A program made the translations under genes and the position numbers. Below the pieces are notes generated by a model, which did not search any database, was not told the origin of the DNA, and was given only the letters and a program-made list of their open reading frames with translations. Positions 1 to 5,329 of a stretch of 6,985 nucleotides of DNA are shown piece after piece. How positions within the stretch are numbered: position 1 is the first letter of the stretch; each line of letters begins with the position of its first letter. Location: NCBI GenBank assembly GCA_036522155.1, contig DATDGI010000256.1, positions 1-6,985 on the forward strand, in the 5' to 3' direction. This DNA comes from UBA9676 sp036522155 (GTDB taxonomy: Bacteria; Actinomycetota; Actinomycetes; Streptosporangiales; Streptosporangiaceae).

Positions 1-1196
1 ACCGGCTGCAGCGGATCGACCGGCACTTCGCGCGTTACGTCGACGAGGGCCGGCTGCCCGGCTGGCTGATCACGGTCAGCCGGCACGGCCGGCTGGCCCA
101 CGTCTCCTGGCGCGGATCGGCGGACCTGGAGACGGGGCGGCCGGTCGAGCCGGGCACCCTGTGGCGGATCTACTCCATGACCAAGCCGGTGACCTCGGTC
201 GCGGCCATGATGCTCTACGAGGAGGGCGGCTTCGAGCTCACCGACCCGGTGAGCGCGTTCATCCCCTCCTTCGCCGATGCCAGGGTCTACGCGGGCGGAT
301 CGGATCTGCGCCAGCTCACCGTCCCCGCGGTCGAGCCGGTGCGGATCTGGCATCTGCTCACCCACACCGCCGGCCTGACCTACGGGTTCCACCGGGTACA
401 TCCGATGGATGCCAGGTACCGGGCGGCGGGGTTCGAGCTGGACACGCCGCCGGGCGTGAACCTCGCCCAGGCGTGCGACATCTGGGCGGGCATCCCGCTG
501 CTGTTCCAGCCCGGGACCGAGTGGAACTACTCGGCCGCAACCGACGCGCTGGGCCGGGTGGTCGAGGTGGTCTCCGGGCAGACCCTGGCCGAGTTCTTCA
601 CCACCCGGATCCTGCAGCCGCTCGGCATGACCGAGACCCGGTTCTTCGTGACCGGCAGCGACACCCCCCGGCTGGCCGCCCTCTACACCCCTGGGCCGGA
701 CGGCACGCCTACCCGGCTGGACACGCTCGGCGCGGCCGCCCTCCAGCCGCCCGCGATGCTCAGCGGCGGCGCTGGCCTGGTCTCCACCGCCGCCGACTAT
801 CACCGGTTCCTGCAGATGCTGCTGCACCGGCCGGACAGCCCGGCCGGGGAACTGGACGGCGCCCGGCTGCTGAGCCCGGCCACCGTCGCCTACATGGGCC
901 GCAATCACCTGCCCGGCGGCCTCGACCTGGAGACGTTCGGCCGGCCGCTGCACCCCGACTTCCCGTTCCGTGGGGTCGGTTTCGGCCTCGGTTTCGCCGT
1001 GGTCATCGACCCGGTGCGGGCCAAGGTGGTCTGCTCCGACGGCGAGCTTTCCTGGGGTGGCGCCGCGAGCACCGTCTTCTGGATCGACCCGCGGGAGGAG
1101 CTGACCGTCTCGTTCTTCACCCAGCTGCTGCCGTCCAGCTCCTACCGGATCCGCCCGCAGCTGCGCCAGCTCGTCTATCAGGCGCTGATCGGCTGA
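1..1196 (+). CDS. Serine hydrolase, beta-lactamase class C / EstB-like esterase family (5' end outside window)
   Basis: The reading frame is open from base 3, giving 397 visible residues, so only a short N-terminal piece is missing. The active-site SxxK motif reads SMTK (visible residues 58-61; Ser codon 174-176), giving the nucleophile serine and general-base lysine of the penicillin-recognising fold. HLLTHTAGL (117-125) is the usual family motif after it. The second catalytic motif is NYSAA, with Tyr at residue 176, where true beta-lactamases have YxN. The third is SWGGAAST (Trp351) followed by FWIDP, in place of KTG. The WGG version is typical of EstB-type esterases and related family members, so an esterase, amidase or peptidase role is more likely than antibiotic resistance (inference). 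No signal peptide can be judged because the N-terminus is missing. The ATG at 177 lies inside the catalytic motif and cannot be the start. It converges on the padR-like gene and overlaps it by 19 bases. Confidence 0.9.
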   Translation, partial: RLQRIDRHFARYVDEGRLPGWLITVSRHGRLAHVSWRGSADLETGRPVEPGTLWRIYSMTKPVTSVAAMMLYEEGGFELTDPVSAFIPSFADARVYAGGSDLRQLTVPAVEPVRIWHLLTHTAGLTYGFHRVHPMDARYRAAGFELDTPPGVNLAQACDIWAGIPLLFQPGTEWNYSAATDALGRVVEVVSGQTLAEFFTTRILQPLGMTETRFFVTGSDTPRLAALYTPGPDGTPTRLDTLGAAALQPPAMLSGGAGLVSTAADYHRFLQMLLHRPDSPAGELDGARLLSPATVAYMGRNHLPGGLDLETFGRPLHPDFPFRGVGFGLGFAVVIDPVRAKVVCSDGELSWGGAASTVFWIDPREELTVSFFTQLLPSSSYRIRPQLRQLVYQALIG

Positions 1197-1825
1197 CCCG
1201 CCGGTAAGCCCGGGATCTCGCCGCCCGCGCCGCCCGCCGGTGCCGCCGCCATCAGGGCATCCACCAGGGCGATACCCTGCCGCGCCCAGCGCGCCTCGTG
1301 CCGCGCCCGCTCGGCCAGCCCGCGGTAGACGTGGACCTTGTAGGCGACCAGAGCGTCATGCAGTTCCTCCGGCATCACCTTGAGCCGGCGCTCCATCAGC
1401 GCGGTCTCGCGCCGCTCGAGCACCTGGGCGTGCAGTTCCCAGCGATGCCGCAGTTCCTCGTGATAGTCCAGGTGGGCCTGGAACTGGCGGCGGGCGTTGG
1501 CATACGAGCCGTACTCCAGGTACGTCGCCTTCAGATGGAAGGCGTCCCGTTCCGGGGCCGGCGGCGTCACGTCCTCGACCCAGCTCACGAGCACGTCCAG
1601 GCCCGCGTCGGTGATCGAGTAGGTGCGCTTAATGCCGTGATCGCCTCGGGTCACCGACTCCGCCGTGACCAGGCCCGCATCCTCCAGCTTGCGCAGTTCC
1701 GGATACACCTGGGAGTGCGGCGCGTGCCAGACGTTGGCGGCCGACCGGTCGAAGTGCTTGGTCAGGTCGTAACCGGTCATCGGCTCCACCGCGAGGATGG
1801 CGAGCAGGGCATGTCGCAGGGACAT
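1178..1825 (-). CDS. PadR family transcriptional regulator
   Basis: A 215-residue protein with the PadR layout. The N-terminal winged helix-turn-helix spans about residues 1-80 and contains GYDL (18-21), the recognition-helix stretch HSQVYPELRKLEDAGLV (37-53) and the wing KRTYSITDAG (66-75). The C-terminal half, about 90-190, is Arg/Glu/Ala-rich and helical, as expected of the PadR C-terminal dimerisation domain. PadR proteins are usually repressors released by a small ligand; the founding member controls phenolic acid decarboxylase. I chose ATG at 1825 because AGGAGG (1841-1836) stands 10 bases before it. An in-frame TTG at 1834 is only one base from that site, too close to be used. The gene is divergent from the decarboxylase/ABC gene train, and the intergenic region holds a PadR-type operator, so it probably represses the train and perhaps itself (inference). 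The ligand is unknown. Confidence 0.93.
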   Translation of the reverse strand: MSLRHALLAILAVEPMTGYDLTKHFDRSAANVWHAPHSQVYPELRKLEDAGLVTAESVTRGDHGIKRTYSITDAGLDVLVSWVEDVTPPAPERDAFHLKATYLEYGSYANARRQFQAHLDYHEELRHRWELHAQVLERRETALMERRLKVMPEELHDALVAYKVHVYRGLAERARHEARWARQGIALVDALMAAAPAGGAGGEIPGLPAGQPISA

Positions 1826-1835
1826 GGGGTCCAAG

Positions 1836-1841
1836 CCTCCT
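1836..1841 (-). promoter_or_regulatory. Ribosome binding site of the padR-like gene
   Basis: On the minus strand this reads AGGAGG, a perfect Shine-Dalgarno core. It lies 10 bases upstream of ATG 1825 and only one base upstream of the in-frame TTG 1834, so it decides in favour of the ATG. Confidence 0.8.
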
Positions 1842-1860
1842 GACGTGACTGTCTGCCAGG

Positions 1861-1866
1861 AATATA
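1861..1866 (-). promoter_or_regulatory. Candidate -10 box for the padR-like gene
   Basis: The minus strand reads TATATT, five of six matches to the sigma-70-type TATAAT, in one of the few A+T-rich stretches of the window. It would start transcription near 1854, giving a leader of about 29 bases that contains the AGGAGG site. I see no convincing -35 box at 16-18 bases, so the promoter may be weak or activator-dependent, or it may be used by an alternative sigma factor. Confidence 0.4.
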
Positions 1867-1867
1867 G

Positions 1868-1883
1868 CTCTTGCCGGGAAGAG
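1868..1883. repeat. Dyad CTCTT-N6-AAGAG in the divergent promoter region
   Basis: A perfect 5-bp inverted repeat with a 6-base spacer (CTCTT at 1868-1872, AAGAG at 1879-1883). It lies directly upstream of the leftward -10 candidate and overlaps the rightward -35 candidate. It could be a second protein-binding site, but short arms also arise by chance. Confidence 0.35.
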
Positions 1884-1899
1884 TCCTGCTATGTACATT
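1871..1899 (+). promoter_or_regulatory. Candidate promoter for the decarboxylase/ABC transporter gene train
   Basis: A -35-like TTGCCG (1871-1876; four of six matches to TTGACA) is followed at the ideal 17-base spacing by a -10-like TACATT (1894-1899; TAnnnT form). Transcription would start near 1906, leaving a leader of about 70 bases before ATG 1975. The -10 lies inside the PadR-type operator, so bound PadR would block polymerase. The match is moderate and no start site has been measured. Confidence 0.45.
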
Positions 1900-1907
1900 C
1901 CCACATA
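1890..1907. promoter_or_regulatory. Candidate PadR operator, TATGT-N8-ACATA
   Basis: TATGT (1890-1894), eight bases, then ACATA (1903-1907) form a perfect 5-bp inverted repeat. The pattern ATGT-N8-ACAT is the operator described for PadR at phenolic acid decarboxylase promoters. It lies in the divergent region next to a padR-like gene and over the -10 candidate of the rightward promoter, the expected position for repression. The left half also forms the 8-bp palindrome ATGTACAT (1891-1898), and a second palindrome, ATACGTAT, follows at 1905-1912. Confidence 0.6.
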
Positions 1908-1965
1908 CGTATCAAGCTACCTATTGACGTACTGACCTCCGCGGCGGCGGGGGCGGTGCGGCAGC

Positions 1966-1969
1966 GGAG
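1966..1969 (+). promoter_or_regulatory. Ribosome binding site of the decarboxylase-like gene
   Basis: GGAG lies five bases before ATG 1975, a short but workable spacing. It supports this ATG as the start and follows a G+C-rich leader of about 30 bases. Confidence 0.6.
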
Positions 1970-1974
1970 CGAAG

Positions 1975-2970
1975 ATGGGCCGGCTCGCGATCACCCTGGC
2001 GTGCGGCGACTATGACCGCACCCGCGCGCTGGCCGACGGCCGGGTCCGGGTGGAGGGGGTCGAGCTCACCACGCTCGACCTGTCCCCGGAGGAGATCTTC
2101 TTCCGGATGGTGCGCTACGAGGAGTTCGACGTCGCCGAGATGTCGCTGTCCACCTTCGTGCTCACCCGTCAGCAGGATGCGCAGTTCGTGGCCATCCCGG
2201 TGTTTCCCTCCCGGGCCTTCCGCCACAACGGGATCTACGTCAGCGCCGGGGCCGGCATCACCGCGCCCGGGCAGCTGGTGGGCCGCCGGGTGGGAGTCGC
2301 CGAATACCAGCTGACCGCCAACGTCTGGATCCGGGGGATCCTGGCTGACTTCCACGGCGTCCCCGTCAGCTCGGTCCAGTACGTCACCGGCGGCCTGCAC
2401 CATCCCGGCCGGGAGGAGAAGGTGGCCATCCCGGACCTGCCCGACGGGGTGGAGGTGACCAGCTGCCCGCCCGGCCGCACGCTGTCGGAGCTGCTGCTGG
2501 CGGGCGAGATCGATGCCATCTACACCCCGCGCACCCCGCGCCCGTTCCTGGACCGCGACCCCCGGATACGCCGGCTGTTCCCGGACGTGCGGGCGGCCGA
2601 GGAGGACTACTACCGGCAGACCCAGATTTTCCCCATCATGCATGTGGTCGCCATCCGGCGTGAGGTCTACGAGCGCAGCCGGTGGCTGGCAAGTTCGCTG
2701 GTGAAGGCGTTCCGGCAGGCCCGCGACATTGCCTTCGCCGGTCTTGACGAGACCGCCGCACTGCCGTTCGTGCTGCCCTGGGTGTACGAGGAGTACGACC
2801 GGACCCGGGCGCTGATGGGCGATGACTACTGGTCCTACGGCCTCACCAGGGCCAACGAGCACACGCTGAGCACCTTCCTGCGTTACTCACGCGAGCAGGG
2901 GCTCGCCACGGACGGGGCCAGGCCACGGGACCTGTTCGCCCCCGAGACCCTCGACGCGCTGGCGATCTGA
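1975..2970 (+). CDS. 4,5-dihydroxyphthalate decarboxylase-like protein (periplasmic-binding-protein-like fold, no signal peptide)
   Basis: A full-length 331-residue protein that I recognise as the family annotated 4,5-dihydroxyphthalate decarboxylase, related in fold to NMT1/THI5 and type 2 binding proteins. Conserved-looking blocks are LACGDYDRT (8-16), SPEEIFFRM (37-45), DVAEMSLST (52-60), PSRAFRHNGIYV (78-89), VGVAEYQLTANVW (106-118), FPIMHVVAIRR (219-229), DDYWSYGL (283-290) and ANEHTL (293-298). The characterised member releases CO2 from 4,5-dihydroxyphthalate to give protocatechuate; most relatives have no proven substrate. The N-terminus goes straight into the first beta strand with no signal peptide, so the protein should act in the cytoplasm as an enzyme rather than as an exported binding protein (inference). 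It is the first gene of the rightward train, 92 bases before the transporter's binding protein, and probably shares its promoter. The heptapeptide YDRTRAL occurs twice (13-19 and 274-280). Family assignment is firm; substrate is not. Confidence 0.85.
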   Translation: MGRLAITLACGDYDRTRALADGRVRVEGVELTTLDLSPEEIFFRMVRYEEFDVAEMSLSTFVLTRQQDAQFVAIPVFPSRAFRHNGIYVSAGAGITAPGQLVGRRVGVAEYQLTANVWIRGILADFHGVPVSSVQYVTGGLHHPGREEKVAIPDLPDGVEVTSCPPGRTLSELLLAGEIDAIYTPRTPRPFLDRDPRIRRLFPDVRAAEEDYYRQTQIFPIMHVVAIRREVYERSRWLASSLVKAFRQARDIAFAGLDETAALPFVLPWVYEEYDRTRALMGDDYWSYGLTRANEHTLSTFLRYSREQGLATDGARPRDLFAPETLDALAI

Positions 2971-3062
2971 CATGACCCCCCGGCCAGCCCGTCGAGCAGC
3001 GCACCCTCCCACCGCGTCCGTGCCCCCGCGGGCGCTGACCACTAGCAATGCAAGGAGTGGCC
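2971..3062 (+). other. Intergenic gap between decarboxylase-like and binding-protein genes
   Basis: These 92 bases are G+C-rich with no convincing -35/-10 pair and no strong hairpin. The only symmetric element is a short CCCGCGGG palindrome near 3025-3031. I see no terminator, so read-through from the upstream gene is likely. A weak internal promoter cannot be excluded. Confidence 0.5.
3052..3057 (+). promoter_or_regulatory. Ribosome binding site of the substrate-binding protein gene
   Basis: AAGGAG stands five bases before ATG 3063. It falls inside the longer reading that would begin at ATG 3048, so it selects 3063 as the true start. Confidence 0.8.
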
Positions 3063-4382
3063 ATGTCAGCAACCACACACCGGACCCGGTGGCCGGCCTC
3101 GCCGGGGGTCCGGCTCGCGGCCGCCGCCGCGGTAGCCGGGCTCGCCCTCACCCTCGCCGCCTGCGGCTCTGCCTCCAGCGGCGGGACGTCCTCCTCGGGC
3201 GGTTCCTACTCGCTGGAGATCGCCGAGTTCAGCCCGTTCACCGGGCCCAACGCGCCGTACGGCTACTTCCAGTACACCGGGTGCGTGTCGGCGATGCGCG
3301 CGATCAACGCGGACGGCGGCGTGCTCGGCCACCCAGTCACGTGCACGATCGTGGACAACCGGGGCGAGCCCGCGGACGCCGTGCCGGCCGCAAACAGCAT
3401 GCTCGCGAACTCGCCGCACCTGGTCGGGATCGTGGACGGTGACAGTGGCCTGCTGTCCGCCACCGTCCCGCTGTTCAACCAGGCGCACATCACCGAGCTG
3501 TCGGTCGGCGGCGACGTCCAGTTCGACAAGAACACGTACCCGTACTTCTGGCGGACCACCCCGGGCGACGACGTGGCCGGGTACACGCTGGCCGCCTACG
3601 TCAAGTTCGGCACCAAGCTCACCCGGATCGCCTCGGTGTTCGGCAACGACCAGGCCGCGCAGGGCAACGTGCCGGGACTGACCGCGGGGGCCAGGAACCT
3701 GGGCCTGACCATCGCGGTGAACGTGGCGCTCGCGCTCGACCAGACCACCTACGAGACCGAGGTGCACCAGATCCTCGCCGCCCACCCGCAGGTGATCATC
3801 ACCGAGTCCGACCCGCAGACGGCCGGCGTGCTGCTCGGCGAGCTGAAGCAGGCCGGCTGGAAGGGACCGATCGTCGGCACCTCCGGCACGCTCGGCACCG
3901 ACTACGACAAGGCCGCCATCGCGGCGCTCGGCCAGTCCGCCTACGAGTCCAGCTTCGTCAGGATCATCTCCTACGCGCAGCAGTCCGGGCCCGCCTGGCA
4001 GACCTGGAAGGCCAACCTGCTCGCGTCGGGCAAGCTGGTCAAGAACCCGGCCCAGGACGAGACCGCGATCTACGCCGAGCTGCCCTACGACCACACCAAC
4101 ATGATCGCGCTGGCCATGCTGGCCGCGCACAGCACCAAGCCGGCCGTGTTCAACCCCTACATCGAGAAGATCACCCAGGGCAGCACCGTGGTGCACACCT
4201 TCGCCGAAGGCAAGGCCGCCCTGGCCGCCGGCAAGACGATCGACTACGTCGGGGTGACCGGGCAGGTCACGTTCGACAAGTACCACAACTCGGGCGGCCT
4301 GTGGGCGGCCGAGAACCCGGTCACGAACCTGCCCGTCTCCCTGGTGTCGGCGAAGGACATCGCCGCGGCCGAGGGACGCTAG
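3063..4382 (+). CDS. Branched-chain amino acid-type (HAAT/Liv) ABC transporter substrate-binding lipoprotein
   Basis: A 439-residue protein. Residues 1-34 form a lipoprotein signal: a basic N-terminus, a hydrophobic Ala/Leu/Val stretch (18-31) and the lipobox LAAC with Cys34 as the lipidated residue. A Gly/Ser-rich tether (35-48) follows. The rest matches the Peripla_BP_6 (LivJ/LivK-like) family: SLEIAEFSPFTGPNAPYG (50-67), AINADGGVLG (80-89), then a DNRGEPADAVPAAN segment and the second-lobe block around QTAGVLLGELKQAGW. Cys74 and Cys94 are placed so that a disulfide near the N-terminal lobe is possible. It should sit on the outer face of the membrane and deliver ligand to LivH/LivM. Relatives bind branched-chain amino acids, amides, urea, or aromatic and other carboxylates, so the ligand is open; the decarboxylase-like neighbour hints at an aromatic acid (inference). 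It is encoded before its permeases, as usual. Confidence 0.92.
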   Translation: MSATTHRTRWPASPGVRLAAAAAVAGLALTLAACGSASSGGTSSSGGSYSLEIAEFSPFTGPNAPYGYFQYTGCVSAMRAINADGGVLGHPVTCTIVDNRGEPADAVPAANSMLANSPHLVGIVDGDSGLLSATVPLFNQAHITELSVGGDVQFDKNTYPYFWRTTPGDDVAGYTLAAYVKFGTKLTRIASVFGNDQAAQGNVPGLTAGARNLGLTIAVNVALALDQTTYETEVHQILAAHPQVIITESDPQTAGVLLGELKQAGWKGPIVGTSGTLGTDYDKAAIAALGQSAYESSFVRIISYAQQSGPAWQTWKANLLASGKLVKNPAQDETAIYAELPYDHTNMIALAMLAAHSTKPAVFNPYIEKITQGSTVVHTFAEGKAALAAGKTIDYVGVTGQVTFDKYHNSGGLWAAENPVTNLPVSLVSAKDIAAAEGR

Positions 4383-4398
4383 CCAGTGACCCGCGCCA

Positions 4399-4432
4399 CC
4401 TGCCCGGCGGCGCCTCGGCGCCGCCGGGCAGG
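4399..4432 (+). promoter_or_regulatory. Strong intercistronic hairpin after the binding-protein gene
   Basis: CCTGCCCGGCGGCGC (4399-4413) pairs perfectly with 4418-4432 around a CTCG loop, giving a 15-bp, almost all G-C stem 16 bases after the stop codon. No T-run follows, so it is not a standard intrinsic terminator. In binding-protein transporter operons such stems often protect the upstream mRNA or cause partial termination, giving more binding protein than permease. The last two stem bases overlap the GGGAGG site of livH, so the stem may also limit livH translation (inference). Confidence 0.75.
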
Positions 4433-4436
4433 GAGG
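4431..4436 (+). promoter_or_regulatory. Ribosome binding site of livH, partly inside the hairpin
   Basis: GGGAGG lies five bases before ATG 4442. Its first two bases are the closing bases of the 4399-4432 stem, so access by ribosomes could depend on that structure. The site decides the start at 4442 against a longer in-frame reading that runs back into the binding-protein gene. Confidence 0.7.
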
Positions 4437-4441
4437 GCGTC

Positions 4442-5329
4442 ATGACCCTCCTGCTCACGATCGTCATCTTCGGCGTCTACAGCGCGGCGCTGCTGGCCAT
4501 CGGGGCGGTCGGGTTCACCCTCCAGTTCGGCGTGACCAACGTGCTCAACCTGGCCTTCGGCTCGGTCATCACGGCCTCCATCTTCGCCGAGTACGGCCTC
4601 ACCAGGCACAGCACCAACATCTGGCTGGCCATGGCGGTCGGCGCGGCCAGCGGCGCGCTGCTCTCTCTGTTCCTGGGCCAGGTGGTGATCGCCGCGTTCA
4701 TCCGCCGTGGCGCCACCGGCTTCGGCATCGCGATGGTCACTATCGCGCTCAGCCTGATGATCCAGTTCAGCCTGGAAGCCATCCAGGGGCCTTACATCTT
4801 CGCGTTCGCCGCCAGCAGCCCCAGCACCATGGACATCGGCGGGGTCATCCTCAGCACCGGCCAGCTCACCACGATCATCGTGGCCGTGGCAGCGATGGCC
4901 GGGGTTCACCTGCTGTTGCGGGCCACCCGGCTCGGCCTGGCCATGCGGGCCACCGCGGCCGACACCTCGCTGACCCGCGGCTGCGGTGTCTCCCCGGCCC
5001 GGACCAGGGCGGTGGCGTGGCTGGTCTCCGGCGCGCTGTGCGGGCTATGCGGGGTGCTGCTCGGCCTGGGTGAGGGCTCGTTCTCGGCCACCACCGGCAG
5101 CGACTTCTTCATCACGGTCGCGGCCGCGGCGGTGCTCGGCGGCATCGGCAAGCCCTACGGTGCGATGCTCGGAGCGCTGATCGTCGGCATCACCAGCCAG
5201 GCCGCGGCGGCGGTGATCTCGCCCTCCTACAAGACCATCGCCGCGTGGGCGATCCTCATCCTGGTGCTGCTGCTGCGCCCGCAGGGCATCCTGGCCGAGT
5301 TCGCGTCCGAACGGGAACTGGTCGCGTGA
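4442..5329 (+). CDS. livH: HAAT/Liv-type ABC transporter permease LivH
   Basis: A 295-residue, very hydrophobic membrane protein of the BPD_transp_2 family, the usual LivH length. It starts with a long membrane segment (about 3-27). The family motif FGVTNVLNLAFGS (29-41) follows; LivH proteins typically have a G-x-x-N-x-A-x-G pattern here. The cytoplasmic ATPase-contact loop is RATRLGLAMRATAADTSLTRG (160-180). The late motifs are VLGGIGKPYGAMLGALIVGI (231-250) and RPQGIL (279-284). By eye there are about eight membrane segments. It forms half of the transmembrane channel with LivM. The gene is 59 bases after the binding-protein gene, with the hairpin in between, and its stop codon overlaps the livM start. 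The symbol denotes family position, not proven leucine transport. Confidence 0.92.
   Translation: MTLLLTIVIFGVYSAALLAIGAVGFTLQFGVTNVLNLAFGSVITASIFAEYGLTRHSTNIWLAMAVGAASGALLSLFLGQVVIAAFIRRGATGFGIAMVTIALSLMIQFSLEAIQGPYIFAFAASSPSTMDIGGVILSTGQLTTIIVAVAAMAGVHLLLRATRLGLAMRATAADTSLTRGCGVSPARTRAVAWLVSGALCGLCGVLLGLGEGSFSATTGSDFFITVAAAAVLGGIGKPYGAMLGALIVGITSQAAAAVISPSYKTIAAWAILILVLLLRPQGILAEFASERELVA

Noticed and set aside
161..1207. Alternative plus-strand frame over the serine hydrolase
   Set aside because: It is Arg/Pro/Ala-rich with no motifs, while the other frame carries all the catalytic motifs.
1178..1834. TTG start at 1834 for the padR-like gene (three extra residues)
   Set aside because: The TTG is one base from AGGAGG, too close for initiation; ATG 1825 at 10 bases is better placed and begins the conserved domain.
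1924..1929. TTGACG as a -35 box for the decarboxylase-like gene
   Set aside because: The expected -10 position falls in solid G+C with no TAnnnT; the 1871/1894 pair fits better.
1990..2007. Lipobox-like LAC near the start of the decarboxylase-like protein
   Set aside because: No basic start or hydrophobic stretch precedes it; it is part of the family's conserved first strand (LACGDYDRT).
3048..3062. ATG at 3048 as start of the binding-protein gene
   Set aside because: The good AAGGAG site lies downstream of it and points to ATG 3063.
3066..4286. Long open frame on the minus strand across the binding-protein gene
   Set aside because: It has His/Arg/Gly/Val-biased composition without recognisable domains. 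It is the usual antisense shadow of a high-GC coding region. The same holds for minus frames at 1921-2862 and 5227-6150.
4399..4441. Hairpin read as an intrinsic terminator ending the operon
   Set aside because: No T-run follows, and a well-formed Liv permease set begins immediately after it; partial termination or mRNA protection is more likely.
4301..4441. Upstream extension of livH into the binding-protein gene
   Set aside because: The extension is Arg/Gly/Pro-rich and out of keeping with the membrane protein; ATG 4442 has a good ribosome site and begins the first membrane segment.
5245..5325. Upstream extension of livM over the livH end
   Set aside because: It would overlap livH by 85 bases and adds no family sequence; GTG 5326 gives the typical 4-base overlap.
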